DNA from: Clostridium sp. AF15-31
GTDB lineage: Bacteria; Bacillota; Clostridia; Lachnospirales; Lachnospiraceae
Length of the DNA stretch: 64,000 bases
Assembly (NCBI RefSeq): GCF_003461625.1
Contig: NZ_QTXL01000002.1
Coordinates: forward strand, 37,992 to 101,991
Reading direction: 5' to 3'
Below are positions 8,333 to 17,379 of the stretch, in pieces; the stretch's first letter is position 1; each line of letters starts with the position of its first letter. The position numbers and the translations under genes were made by a program. The notes under the pieces are model-generated. The model did not search any database and had not been told where the DNA came from. It saw only the letters and a list, made by a program, of their open reading frames with translations.

Positions 8333-9097
8333 ATGGGAAAAGTAAAGATAACAGCAGAGGTTGTGAGTCAGACCTGTATAGCAACAGATATATATAGTCT
8401 GATCCTGAAAGCAGGGGAGATTGCATCGCAGGCGGTTGCGGGTCAATTTGTTTCTGTATATTCAAAGGATGGAAGCCGTATGCTTCCAAGACCGATCAGT
8501 TTATGTGGAATTGATAAAGAAGCAGGTACGCTTCGCCTGGTATATCGTATCGCTGGAAAGGGAACAAATGAGTTCTCAAAATTACAGGCAGGAGATACGG
8601 TTGATATTCTTGGTCCGCTTGGAAATGGCTTTATGAAGGAATCCGGAAAAGCAATTCTGATCGGTGGAGGGATCGGAATTCCACCGATGCTGCAGCTCGC
8701 AAAAGAGCTGGACTGTGAGAAGTCCATCGTACTTGGATACCGGGATGAGCTTTTCTTAAATGAAGAATTTGAACCATATGGTAGTGTGTATCTGTCTTCC
8801 GAAGATGGAATGCATGGAACAAAGGGAAATGTAATAGATGCGATCAAAGCATGTGCGGTAACCGGTGATATCATATATGCCTGTGGCCCGACTCCGATGC
8901 TTCGGGGAATCAAACAGTATGCGGCAGAGCAGAATATCCGTTGTGAGATTTCATTGGAAGAAAAGATGGCATGTGGTGTAGGTGCCTGTCTTGCCTGTGT
9001 CTGTCAGACAAAGAATGTGGATGAGCATTCAAAGGTACACAATGCAAGGATCTGTGCAGATGGTCCTGTCTTTTATGCTGAGGAGGTGGAACTGTAA
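8333..9097 (+). CDS. pyrK: Dihydroorotate dehydrogenase B, electron-transfer subunit
   Basis: A 254-aa FAD and [2Fe-2S] protein that passes electrons from dihydroorotate dehydrogenase PyrD to NAD+. The FAD domain shows RPISLCGID, and the NAD-binding domain shows ILIGGGIGIPPM. The iron-sulfur cysteines are in CGVGACLACVC and then ICADGPVF near the C-terminus. The start follows GGGAGG. Its stop codon overlaps the pyrD start (TAATG), which implies translational coupling of the two subunits. Confidence 0.95.
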   Translation: MGKVKITAEVVSQTCIATDIYSLILKAGEIASQAVAGQFVSVYSKDGSRMLPRPISLCGIDKEAGTLRLVYRIAGKGTNEFSKLQAGDTVDILGPLGNGFMKESGKAILIGGGIGIPPMLQLAKELDCEKSIVLGYRDELFLNEEFEPYGSVYLSSEDGMHGTKGNVIDAIKACAVTGDIIYACGPTPMLRGIKQYAAEQNIRCEISLEEKMACGVGACLACVCQTKNVDEHSKVHNARICADGPVFYAEEVEL

Positions 9098-10008
9098 TGA
9101 GTAAAGTAAATATGGCGGTAAACATCGCAGGAGTAGAATGGAAGAATCCAATTACAGTTGCATCCGGTACATTTGGTTCAGGTATGGAGTATTCGGAATT
9201 TGTCGATCTGAACCGTCTGGGAGCAGTTACGACAAAGGGTGTGGCAAATGTTCCGTGGCCGGGCAATCCGACACCCAGAATTGCAGAGACATATGGCGGA
9301 ATGATGAATGCCATCGGACTTCAAAATCCGGGTATTGATACTTTTATAAAAAGAGATCTTCCGTTCCTTGCAAAATATGATACAAAAGTGATCGTAAATG
9401 TATGCGGAAAGTCAAAGGAAGATTATATAGATGTCGTAGAACGGCTGGCAGATACAGATATTGATATGCTTGAGATGAATGTATCCTGCCCGAATGTAAA
9501 AGAGGGAGGAATTGCATTTGGTCAGAAGCCGGAAGCTCTTTATGATATAACACAGGCAGTAAAGAAGGTTGCAAAGCAGCCGGTGATCATGAAGCTCAGT
9601 CCGAATGTTACAGATATTACTGAGATGGCAAGAGCTGCGGAAGCAGGCGGAGCAGATGCGCTGTCACTTATTAATACACTTACAGGCATGAAGATTGATG
9701 TTAAGCGTCGTACATTTGCTGTAAAGAATAAGACTGCCGGTGTATCAGGTCCTGCGATCCATCCGATCGCAGTACGGATGGTGTATCAGGTTGCAAATGC
9801 TGTCAAGCTTCCGATCATAGGCATGGGCGGTATCGCTACGACTGAGGATGCTCTCGAAATGATCATGGCCGGTGCATCGGCAATTGCAGTTGGCACAGCA
9901 AACTTCAATAATCCATATGCAACAATGGAGATTACAGATGGAATTGAGAAGTATCTGACCGAGAATCAGATTGATGATATAAATGAGTTGATTGGGTGTG
10001 TAAAATAA
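9097..10008 (+). CDS. pyrD: Dihydroorotate dehydrogenase B, catalytic subunit
   Basis: A 303-aa FMN enzyme of class 1B that oxidises dihydroorotate to orotate with PyrK. The active-site loop carries the catalytic cysteine in MNVSCPNVKEGG, and the FMN phosphate site is in IGMGGIATTEDA. It overlaps pyrK by one base. No clear terminator follows before the next gene, which starts about 50 bp downstream. Confidence 0.95.
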   Translation: MSKVNMAVNIAGVEWKNPITVASGTFGSGMEYSEFVDLNRLGAVTTKGVANVPWPGNPTPRIAETYGGMMNAIGLQNPGIDTFIKRDLPFLAKYDTKVIVNVCGKSKEDYIDVVERLADTDIDMLEMNVSCPNVKEGGIAFGQKPEALYDITQAVKKVAKQPVIMKLSPNVTDITEMARAAEAGGADALSLINTLTGMKIDVKRRTFAVKNKTAGVSGPAIHPIAVRMVYQVANAVKLPIIGMGGIATTEDALEMIMAGASAIAVGTANFNNPYATMEITDGIEKYLTENQIDDINELIGCVK

Positions 10009-10056
10009 AAGATATTGGGTTATCTGCTTTATAGGATGTATTGGGGAGGCAGTTAG

Positions 10057-13000
10057 TTGGTTATGGAAAAACAATTTGAAGAAATTATATATTCCAGATA
10101 TCAGACACGTATCAGAGATATGAAGATTCTAAAGGTAGATGAGGGATTTGAACAGATCCTTGGTTATTCCGCGGAAGATATAGAACGCTTACAGCTTCAT
10201 GTAAAGGATATTATGCTGGATGAAGATTGGGAGGATTATACAAAGATCATCTATGCAAAGATGGCGAGCCGGGGAGAAGCATATCTGGGACATCGGTTAA
10301 AAAAGAAAAATGGTGAAATTATATATGTATTTTGTTTTGGGAGGGCATTTCAGTCGGAAGAAGGAGAAATGTGCGGGGAGATCCTTATTACAGATATAAC
10401 AAATACCAAGAAGTTGTCGAAGCAGCTTGAAAATCTGACCGATATCAATTCTGAACTAAATATGGAATTAGCGGATAAGAACCGTATGCTGGAGTCTATT
10501 CTCAATAATCTGGCGGGCGGTGTCGGAGTATTTGATATCGGAAATAAGAAGATCACAGTAGAATATATCAGTGAGAGCTTTTATAAGATGTTCGACCTGA
10601 AAAAAGGTCAGCTTGGTACAGAAGGAAATGAATATATCAATCTGGCATTTGAAGAAGATCGGAAAGAACTGAAACGACAGATTAAGGAGACCTTGTTGTC
10701 AAATAAGATGACAATTGGTGAATATCGCTTTATTAATAAAAATAATCCGGAATCATATTATTGGGTGCAGGTATGTCTGTCGCTTCTTGCGGCAAGAAAA
10801 AGCGTTTTTTCTATATGCGCTGTCTGTGTAGATATTACAGATAAAAAGAAAGAAGAACTGGAAAAGAGTGCACAGACTGAGATGCTGAAGTTAGTGGCGC
10901 AGGGAAGTGATGAACTCTTGTTTTCCTATACGGTAGAAGATGACAGCATGCATATATCTAAGTATATGGATGGCACAACCATAACTGTTTTTGATGATAA
11001 AGATTTTATTGCAAATCTTGCTCAGTGTCAGTTGATCTACTCGGAAGATAAAAAAGAGGTATCAGATGTATTGGCTAAACTTACAGCTGTTAAGGATACC
11101 GAAACCGTTGAAATCAGGGTTGATTTTATCGGTAACGGTGTGTATCTCTGGCATCGTGCAATGCTTGTCAGTGTTGCTGATACAAACGGCGTGGTAAAAA
11201 AGATTGTAGGTAAGTTGTATTCGATTCATGAGGAGAAGCTGCAGAGTCAGGAATTGATTCTACGTGCGGAACGTGATTCTCTTACAGGGGTTTATAATCA
11301 TAGCACCTTTGTGTCTAAAGTATCCAGGTTCCTTGCGGAATTTGATGAAACGCTGTGTGCACTCTATATGATCGATCTGGATGATTTTAAATTAGTAAAT
11401 GATGCACTGGGACATTATGCGGGGGATGATTTGTTGTGTGACACAGCAGTTGTTCTGGAAAGCGTTGTAAATACATATGGTGGATTTAGTGGTCGTCTCG
11501 GCGGAGATGAATTTTCTATGTTTATTCCGGATGTAGTCGATGAAGATACGGCATACATGGTTGCGAAGACACTTAATAAAGGAATTCGTGCGATTAAATG
11601 TAAGGCGGAGCACTCGGCATCGATCGGTATTGCAGTTGATACTATATCAAAGTCGTTGAAATTCGATTCTTTATATTATAAAGCGGATCAGGCGTTATAT
11701 TATTCCAAACGGCAGGGCAAAGACCGCTGTATGCTTTTCTGTGAGAAGATGGATGAAGCTAAACCGGTATTAAATTCTAAGTTCAGCAGTTATTCGGATG
11801 AAGAGGATTATCTGTTGGATGATATCTCGGATGTTGTATATGTAACGGAGATGAATTCTTATAAGCTGCAATATATGAATAAGGCAGCGAAGCTTGGTGT
11901 TGGTCTGGATGAAGACGATACTTCTTATATTGACAAGCATTGTTATAAGGTGCTTCAGGGTATGGATCTTCCGTGCAGCTTCTGTACGAATAAGCTGTTA
12001 TCAACGGAGAAGAGTTTTATCTCGCATCATAAGAATCTCAATAACGGAAAAGAATATGTTTTAAAAGACAGGATTGTAAACTGGCATGGAAGAAAGTGTC
12101 GTATGGAGATGGCTGTTGATATTTCTGATGCCGATAAAGTAACACAGGTTCTTTCTAACCGTTATGATATTGAGGACGCGTTGGTATCCAGTATTACACA
12201 GATTTCTACAGGAGGAGAGCATTCCTTAAATTACAGCAAACTGTTAGAAACACTTGGAGAATATTATGGCGCAAAACATGCTTGTCTGGTGGAATGTGAT
12301 TCTAATAAGTTATATGAATATCATGAATGGAAATCAGCAAATAGTAATTCGTTTGGGAAAAAACTGGAGATCTTTTATAAAGAAACTGTCCGGAAGGAAC
12401 TGCAGAGTATATCGAGCAAAAAAGGTGCACTGATTATTAATCATATTCCGGACTACCCATACAAAACTTCGGATCTGTATTCGTTTTTTTTGGAAAACAG
12501 GATATGGTCAATGTATTCTGTCCCTATCAAAGACAATAAGTCTGAGATTATTGGAAGGATCATTATCTTTAATCCGCAGCTTCACAGTGGCGACCTGAAG
12601 CTTATGAATCTTTTGTCCTTGTATATTGGAAATGATATTGTCAGCCGGGCACTTGCAGAAGAACGAAATTATGAAGTAACGCATGATCGTATAACGGGAG
12701 CATATAATCGTATCTGCTATATGGATTACATAAACCGCAGACAGAATCTGGAATCAGTGGGTATAGTGATTATTGATATCAATGAAGTGCGTAACATATT
12801 TGATGAATTTGGACAGTCCTTTGTTGATAATCTGATGATCGATTATTACCGACTGTTAGATAAGGTATTTCCGAAATCCTGTATTTATCGGATTGGAGAT
12901 GATGATTTTGCTGTAATTTGTGAGAATATTTCACAGTGTGATTTTCTGGATCAGGTTCGTGCATTGAAAGGTCAGCTTAAGATTGGCGATTTTACGGCAT

Positions 13001-13884
13001 GTATCGGATATGTATGGGATGATTATGAGAAAGATATCAAGCGGATGGAAAACCATGCGTATGATATGCTCTATATGGAGAAACAGAAGTGGTACGATCA
13101 GAAGGATGAACATTCTTATAAATGGAGTACATTAACGAGAGAGCTTGTAAAAAAAGACATTGAAGACGGAATGTTCTTTGTGTATTTACAGCCGAAGGTG
13201 GACTATTCGAATGATCGTTGTTATGGTGCAGAAGCACTGGTGAGATATGCCAAACCGGATAACCTCGCAAATGTGATCGATCGTCTGGAAAAAAGCAGAA
13301 ATATAAAGTATATGGATCTCTTTGTGCTTGAAAATGTATGTAAAATGCTTATACGTTGGAAAAAAGAAGGGTATAATCTGATCCCGGTCTCCTGTAATTT
13401 TTCCAGAATATCTCTGTTGGAAGAAGATATGCCGGAGCGTATCAATGCGATTGTTGAATCTTATGGAGTTCCAAAGGATATGATCGAGATCGAGATTACA
13501 GAGTCTGTTGGTGAGATGGAACATGAGATGGTTACCAGAATTGCAAATAAACTGCATACTGCAGGTTTCAGGATTGCCATGGATGACTTTGGAACAAAAT
13601 ATTCCAATGTATCGATTCTTTCTTCTATGAAGTTTGATGTGATCAAGCTGGATCGGAGTATGGTTTATAATATAGACAAGAATATAGCCAGCAGAACGAT
13701 TCTAAGACATCTGGTTGAGATGTGCACAGATCTTGGAGTGGAATGTATAGCGGAAGGAGTAGAGACCAAGGAACAGGCAGAATACCTGAAGGAAATGGGA
13801 TGCAACCATATTCAGGGCTATCTGTATAGTAAGCCTGTGAATATCGAATCCTTCGAACAGGTCTATATGAAAAGAGAAGAATAA
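10057..13884 (+). CDS. Large PAS / GGDEF / GAF / degenerate GGDEF / EAL signalling protein
   Basis: A 1275-aa soluble multi-domain c-di-GMP protein. In order: three PAS-like domains (about 10-400), an intact GGDEF domain (about 406-565, GRLGGDEF), a PAS-like stretch with a Cys motif (CYKVLQGMDLPCSFC, about 580-690), a GAF-like domain (about 700-865), a second GGDEF with a ruined active site (IGDDDF, about 870-1010) and a C-terminal EAL domain (about 1033-1270). The EAL domain keeps its metal and catalytic residues: EALVR, CNFSR, IEITES, DDFGTKYSN, KLDRS and EGVETK. It may therefore both make and hydrolyse c-di-GMP. No transmembrane segment is seen. GGGGAGG (10043-10049) favours TTG 10057; ATG 10063 is the alternative. 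It separates pyrD from pyrE. Confidence 0.9.
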   Translation: MVMEKQFEEIIYSRYQTRIRDMKILKVDEGFEQILGYSAEDIERLQLHVKDIMLDEDWEDYTKIIYAKMASRGEAYLGHRLKKKNGEIIYVFCFGRAFQSEEGEMCGEILITDITNTKKLSKQLENLTDINSELNMELADKNRMLESILNNLAGGVGVFDIGNKKITVEYISESFYKMFDLKKGQLGTEGNEYINLAFEEDRKELKRQIKETLLSNKMTIGEYRFINKNNPESYYWVQVCLSLLAARKSVFSICAVCVDITDKKKEELEKSAQTEMLKLVAQGSDELLFSYTVEDDSMHISKYMDGTTITVFDDKDFIANLAQCQLIYSEDKKEVSDVLAKLTAVKDTETVEIRVDFIGNGVYLWHRAMLVSVADTNGVVKKIVGKLYSIHEEKLQSQELILRAERDSLTGVYNHSTFVSKVSRFLAEFDETLCALYMIDLDDFKLVNDALGHYAGDDLLCDTAVVLESVVNTYGGFSGRLGGDEFSMFIPDVVDEDTAYMVAKTLNKGIRAIKCKAEHSASIGIAVDTISKSLKFDSLYYKADQALYYSKRQGKDRCMLFCEKMDEAKPVLNSKFSSYSDEEDYLLDDISDVVYVTEMNSYKLQYMNKAAKLGVGLDEDDTSYIDKHCYKVLQGMDLPCSFCTNKLLSTEKSFISHHKNLNNGKEYVLKDRIVNWHGRKCRMEMAVDISDADKVTQVLSNRYDIEDALVSSITQISTGGEHSLNYSKLLETLGEYYGAKHACLVECDSNKLYEYHEWKSANSNSFGKKLEIFYKETVRKELQSISSKKGALIINHIPDYPYKTSDLYSFFLENRIWSMYSVPIKDNKSEIIGRIIIFNPQLHSGDLKLMNLLSLYIGNDIVSRALAEERNYEVTHDRITGAYNRICYMDYINRRQNLESVGIVIIDINEVRNIFDEFGQSFVDNLMIDYYRLLDKVFPKSCIYRIGDDDFAVICENISQCDFLDQVRALKGQLKIGDFTACIGYVWDDYEKDIKRMENHAYDMLYMEKQKWYDQKDEHSYKWSTLTRELVKKDIEDGMFFVYLQPKVDYSNDRCYGAEALVRYAKPDNLANVIDRLEKSRNIKYMDLFVLENVCKMLIRWKKEGYNLIPVSCNFSRISLLEEDMPERINAIVESYGVPKDMIEIEITESVGEMEHEMVTRIANKLHTAGFRIAMDDFGTKYSNVSILSSMKFDVIKLDRSMVYNIDKNIASRTILRHLVEMCTDLGVECIAEGVETKEQAEYLKEMGCNHIQGYLYSKPVNIESFEQVYMKREE

Positions 13885-13891
13885 ATAAAAG

Positions 13892-14050
13892 ACTCCCTAT
13901 AGACGACATATATATCTTTATTTCGCAGAACACTTTCGTTCTATCTTCACGTAGCGGTGCTAAACTCATCACTTTACAGTGATTCGTTAAGAACCGACGT
14001 TCAGATAGGTCTGCTACATAAAATATATATGCTGTCTGTAGGGAGTTTTT
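13892..14050. repeat. Structured intergenic element A: core in a 24-bp terminator-like inverted repeat
   Basis: The outer arms at 13892-13915 and 14023-14046 pair over about 24 bp with few mismatches, and the right arm runs into TTTTTT. The roughly 104-nt core (about 13917-14020) is the same family as elements C, D and E, in reverse orientation. On the minus strand it has a GCAGA/TCTGC outer stem, a CTATCT/AGATAG arm ending in ATCACT-GTAA-AGTGAT, and an AC-GAAA-GT mini hairpin. It lies between the converging EAL-protein gene and the small gene ending at 14050, so it probably terminates transcription from both sides. Confidence 0.8.
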
Positions 14051-14253
14051 TATTTTTTCTTCCGGATATGAACTTCAGGGATGGCGACATCATAGGAGAT
14101 GTTCGCTTCCTCCTTGGAAGATTCTGTATGTACAGGATTCGAAGTGTCAGCATCACTCGAATCCGAGTCTGACTGCGTATGAATTTCAGGGATTGCGAGA
14201 TTGTCGTAAGTCAGATTATAATCTTTTTTCTTATCTTTTCTATGTCCGAACAT
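14050..14253 (-). CDS. Small acidic/basic hypothetical protein after gltS
   Basis: A 67-aa protein with a convincing Shine-Dalgarno site (AAAAGGAGG 8 nt before ATG 14253), 15 bp downstream of gltS and so in the same operon. It has an internal duplication: LTYDNLAIPEIH is echoed by ISYDVAIPEVH, separated by a Ser/Asp-rich linker. Both ends are Lys-rich. No membrane segment or known domain is seen. It could be a cytoplasmic partner of the transporter, but that is only context. Its stop codon lies in the T-run of element A. Confidence 0.6.
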   Translation of the reverse strand: MFGHRKDKKKDYNLTYDNLAIPEIHTQSDSDSSDADTSNPVHTESSKEEANISYDVAIPEVHIRKKK

Positions 14254-14268
14254 GAGAATATCCTCCTT

Positions 14269-15456
14269 TTATAACAGGTTGATGAAGAATGTAATAACAA
14301 GGCTGTTGATAAAGTCTGCAAATAAACTGCCAACAAGCGGAATCAGGAGATAGGCTTTTACGGATGGCGAATATTTATCACAGATTGCCTGCATATTTGC
14401 CATGGCATTTGGTGTTGCCCCCATTCCAAAACCACAGGTTCCGGCAACCAGAACAGCAGCATCGTAGTCACGTCCCATGATGTTGAATTCAACAAAGTAT
14501 GTGAACAGACAGATCAGAATAACCTGACTGGTCAGCAGGATAAATAATGGAAGAGCGAGAGATGCAAGCTGCCATAGTTTTAATGTGATCATTGCAATAC
14601 CGAGGAACAGGGAGAGAGCAATACCGCCAAGGTCGTTGATCTCACCCATATGAATCGTGAACTTACCGGAATATTCACCGATATTTCGAATCAGTGCGGC
14701 TGCGATCATAGCACCGATGTAGATTGGAAAAGTTAACCCGGTTTTTGTCAGTAACCATGAGAATATCGTTCCGAGTCCTATTGCAAGGATCAATTGAAAA
14801 ACAGCGGCTGCATACATATTTGTATGACGTTCATGTTTCTTTTCTTCTTCGATCAAAAGGCTGTCATCTTCAGGCATAACCGTTTCTAACAGATTCTTTT
14901 TCTCGATCAGTCGTTTTCCGAGTGGACCGCCGATCAGACTTCCGGCAATCAAACCAAAGGTTGCAGCTGCGGTACAGATTGTGGTTGCACCGGATATGTC
15001 AAAGTCTTCCAGAACCGGACCGAAGGCACCTGCGGTTCCGTGTCCGCCGACCATTGGGATTGATCCGGTACACATACCAATCAGAGGGTCAAGTCCAAGG
15101 ATCCTGGACATGCCGACAGCGAGTAGGTTTTGAAGTACGATCAGAGCAATAACAAGTCCCAGAAAGACCGCCAGTGATTTGCCACCGCTCTTTAAGACCT
15201 TCAGATTTGCCTGAAAACCTACAGAGGTAAAGAAGAATACCATACAGACTTCCCGTAGGGTATCATCAAAGGAAAATTCTGCCAATCCCGTACTGTAACA
15301 GATACAGGTGAAGATTGCAAATAAGAGTCCGCCGATAACAGGAGAAGGTATACAGAATTTTTCCAGAAAGAAGATTCTTTTTTTCAAAAATGTTCCAAGC
15401 ATCAACACAAGGACGGCAATCGCAAGTGTCTGATACATATCTAATTGAATTTTCAT
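14269..15456 (-). CDS. gltS: Sodium/glutamate symporter
   Basis: A 395-aa membrane protein of the GltS (ESS) family, which takes up glutamate with sodium ions. The two inverted repeats of the fold show the signature re-entrant loops GSIPMVGGHGTAGAFGP and CGFGMGATPNAMANMQAI. GAAAGGG precedes the ATG at 15456. It sits 25 bp downstream of a TAXI-type solute-binding lipoprotein gene and upstream of a 67-aa gene, an operon with no TRAP permease. The order suggests that the binding protein supplies substrate to this symporter. Confidence 0.93.
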   Translation of the reverse strand: MKIQLDMYQTLAIAVLVLMLGTFLKKRIFFLEKFCIPSPVIGGLLFAIFTCICYSTGLAEFSFDDTLREVCMVFFFTSVGFQANLKVLKSGGKSLAVFLGLVIALIVLQNLLAVGMSRILGLDPLIGMCTGSIPMVGGHGTAGAFGPVLEDFDISGATTICTAAATFGLIAGSLIGGPLGKRLIEKKNLLETVMPEDDSLLIEEEKKHERHTNMYAAAVFQLILAIGLGTIFSWLLTKTGLTFPIYIGAMIAAALIRNIGEYSGKFTIHMGEINDLGGIALSLFLGIAMITLKLWQLASLALPLFILLTSQVILICLFTYFVEFNIMGRDYDAAVLVAGTCGFGMGATPNAMANMQAICDKYSPSVKAYLLIPLVGSLFADFINSLVITFFINLL

Positions 15457-15481
15457 AATTACCCTTTCTTATGTTCAGAAA

Positions 15482-16447
15482 TTATCGTACATCAACGGTA
15501 ATCCCTTTTTCTTTGTAGTAAGCAGCAGCCCCTTTGTGAAATGGGATCGTGATGCCCTTTGTTGCTGCCTGTTCATTTAACTGCATATCAATCGAAAGTG
15601 AATATTGCAGATCATTTGCATGTTCAAACAGCAGCCTCGTAAGATCTTCTACAGTATCCTTCGATAAGTCGTTATCTGCAAGCATGACAGCCTGCACACA
15701 GACCGTTGATACATCCTCGGTCTGACCGGAATAGGTATTTGCGGGAATGGTAAAACCGGAGTAATACGAATAAGCAGACAATAGCTTATTTTTACAACTG
15801 TCGTTAAGTCCGATCAAACGGATATCACAGGTTCTTGTCAGCTCTTCAATGACCGTGGTCTGAATGCCTGCTGTAACAAAGAAAGCATCAATTTCACCGG
15901 AAACCAGGCTTTCGGCAGCATCGATATAGTCAAGGTTTGTGGTTTTGACCAGATCGTTATTCAGACCGGCAACCTCAAGGATCTGTTTTGCATTTCGTTC
16001 CGTACCGGAATCGGATGCTCCGATGCTTATGGTTTTTCCGGTCAGGTCATCGAGAGACTTGATGTTTGAATCTTTTTTTACAATGATCTGGCAGGCTTCC
16101 GGATACAGAGAGGCGATAGCGGAATATCCACTGATCGATTTCCCCGCAAATGTGCCTGTGCCGTTTACTGCGTCGTCAATCATATCATTTTGTGCAATAC
16201 AGAGATCAATGTAACCGTCGGCAAGCAGTCGTAGATTTGCCGCAGATCCGGCAGTCTTCTTTACTTCAATGCTGTAATCAGGGGCATCGTTGTTGACCAG
16301 ACCGGCATAAGCATTTGCAAAGGTATAATAGATACCGCCGATATCCGCCGCACCGAATCGGATGGCGTCTTTTTTGCTGCTGCATCCTGTTCCGATAGTG
16401 GAAATAAGCAGGATCAGACAGAGAAAAAGTGCTGTTTTTTTCTTCAT
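15482..16447 (-). CDS. TAXI family solute-binding lipoprotein
   Basis: A 321-aa protein with a lipoprotein signal peptide: MKKKTALFLCLILLIST followed by the lipobox cysteine in IGTGCSS. The mature part is a TAXI-type (TRAP-associated extracytoplasmic immunogenic) binding protein: RFGAADIGGIYYTFANAYAG, then TGKTISIGASDSGTE. TAXI proteins normally feed fused TRAP permeases, and several bind glutamate or related ligands. Here no TRAP membrane subunit is nearby; the next gene in the operon is gltS. Glutamate is the most reasonable ligand guess. The gene reads divergently from pyrE. Confidence 0.88.
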   Translation of the reverse strand: MKKKTALFLCLILLISTIGTGCSSKKDAIRFGAADIGGIYYTFANAYAGLVNNDAPDYSIEVKKTAGSAANLRLLADGYIDLCIAQNDMIDDAVNGTGTFAGKSISGYSAIASLYPEACQIIVKKDSNIKSLDDLTGKTISIGASDSGTERNAKQILEVAGLNNDLVKTTNLDYIDAAESLVSGEIDAFFVTAGIQTTVIEELTRTCDIRLIGLNDSCKNKLLSAYSYYSGFTIPANTYSGQTEDVSTVCVQAVMLADNDLSKDTVEDLTRLLFEHANDLQYSLSIDMQLNEQAATKGITIPFHKGAAAYYKEKGITVDVR

Positions 16448-16588
16448 ATTGATAAAATTTCCTTTCTAATGTATATATTTTTTCGTAAATATGGTAATAT
16501 AGGACGGAATTGTTCTAAAGGTATGTCGAAAAATATAGACCTTTGGCTATTGTACAACAATTAGATACAAAATGGAACAGAAAAAATT

Positions 16589-16623
16589 AACCATTTGTGT
16601 TTCGAAACCATTTGTGCTAGAAT
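16589..16623 (+). promoter_or_regulatory. pyrE promoter overlapped by an 11-bp direct repeat
   Basis: AACCATTTGTG occurs at 16589-16599 and again at 16606-16616, 17 bp apart. TTGTGT (16595-16600), a 17-bp spacer and an extended -10 TGCTAGAAT (TAGAAT at 16618-16623) fall on the repeats. The repeats are therefore candidate regulator half-sites overlapping both promoter boxes. Confidence 0.55.
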
Positions 16624-16687
16624 GAGTTCGAAATGCCTAACTAAAGGGTACATAAATGGTCTGAAATCAAGGAGGAATGAAAGAAAA

Positions 16688-17362
16688 ATGGAACAGTACA
16701 AACAGGAATTCATTGAATTTATGATCGATTGTAATGTATTAAAATTTGGAGATTTTACAACAAAGAGTGGAAGAAAAACACCTTTCTTTGTAAATACCGG
16801 ATTTTACAGAACAGGGGCACAGTTAAAGAGACTGGGTGAGTTCTATGCGGAAGCAATCAACAGTGCGTTTGGTCTTGATTTTGATGTATTGTTTGGACCT
16901 GCATACAAGGGAATTCCGCTTTCAGTAGCAACTACCATGTCAATTGCAGAAATGTATGATGAAGACATCAAATATTGCTCAAACAGAAAAGAGATCAAGG
17001 ATCACGGAGATAAGGGGATCTTGCTCGGAAGCCCGATCTCAGATGGTGATAAGGTTGTTATCATTGAAGATGTAACAACAGCCGGAACCTCAATCCAGGA
17101 GACTATGCCGATCATTAAGGCACAGGGAGATGTAGATGTTATGGGACTCGTTGTTTCTGTTGACCGTATGGAGCGTGGACAGGGCAAGAAGAGTGCACTG
17201 ACAGAGATTCAGGAAGAATATGGTATCCAGACAACTGCTATTGTTACAATGGCAGAGGTTGTAGAGCATTTATATAATAAAGAATATAAGGGAAAAGTCA
17301 TAATCGATGATAAGTTAAAGGCTGCGATCGATGCTTATTATGACATTTATGGCGTAAAGTAG
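16688..17362 (+). CDS. pyrE: Orotate phosphoribosyltransferase
   Basis: A 224-aa enzyme that makes OMP from orotate and PRPP. The PRPP-binding motif VVIIEDVTTAGTSIQE and the flexible catalytic loop near KEIKDHGDKG are present. ATG 16688 is chosen over the upstream in-frame ATG at 16595 because GGAGG (16671-16675) precedes it and homologues begin near MEQYKQEFIEFM. It has its own promoter and is followed after 17 bp by map. It completes the orotate-to-UMP set with pyrK, pyrD and pyrF but is transcribed separately from them. Confidence 0.94.
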   Translation: MEQYKQEFIEFMIDCNVLKFGDFTTKSGRKTPFFVNTGFYRTGAQLKRLGEFYAEAINSAFGLDFDVLFGPAYKGIPLSVATTMSIAEMYDEDIKYCSNRKEIKDHGDKGILLGSPISDGDKVVIIEDVTTAGTSIQETMPIIKAQGDVDVMGLVVSVDRMERGQGKKSALTEIQEEYGIQTTAIVTMAEVVEHLYNKEYKGKVIIDDKLKAAIDAYYDIYGVK

Positions 17363-17379
17363 AAACGGTTGGTAGAAAA

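Noticed and set aside
13892..14050. Element family as integron attC sites or IS200/IS605 ends
   Set aside because: The cores lack recognisable attC R/L boxes, no cassette genes lie between them, and no transposase or integrase is in the window. A MITE-like origin from a distant element remains possible.
13957..14172. 71-aa plus-strand open frame downstream of the EAL gene
   Set aside because: It overlaps element A and the antisense of the small gene after gltS, without a ribosome site.
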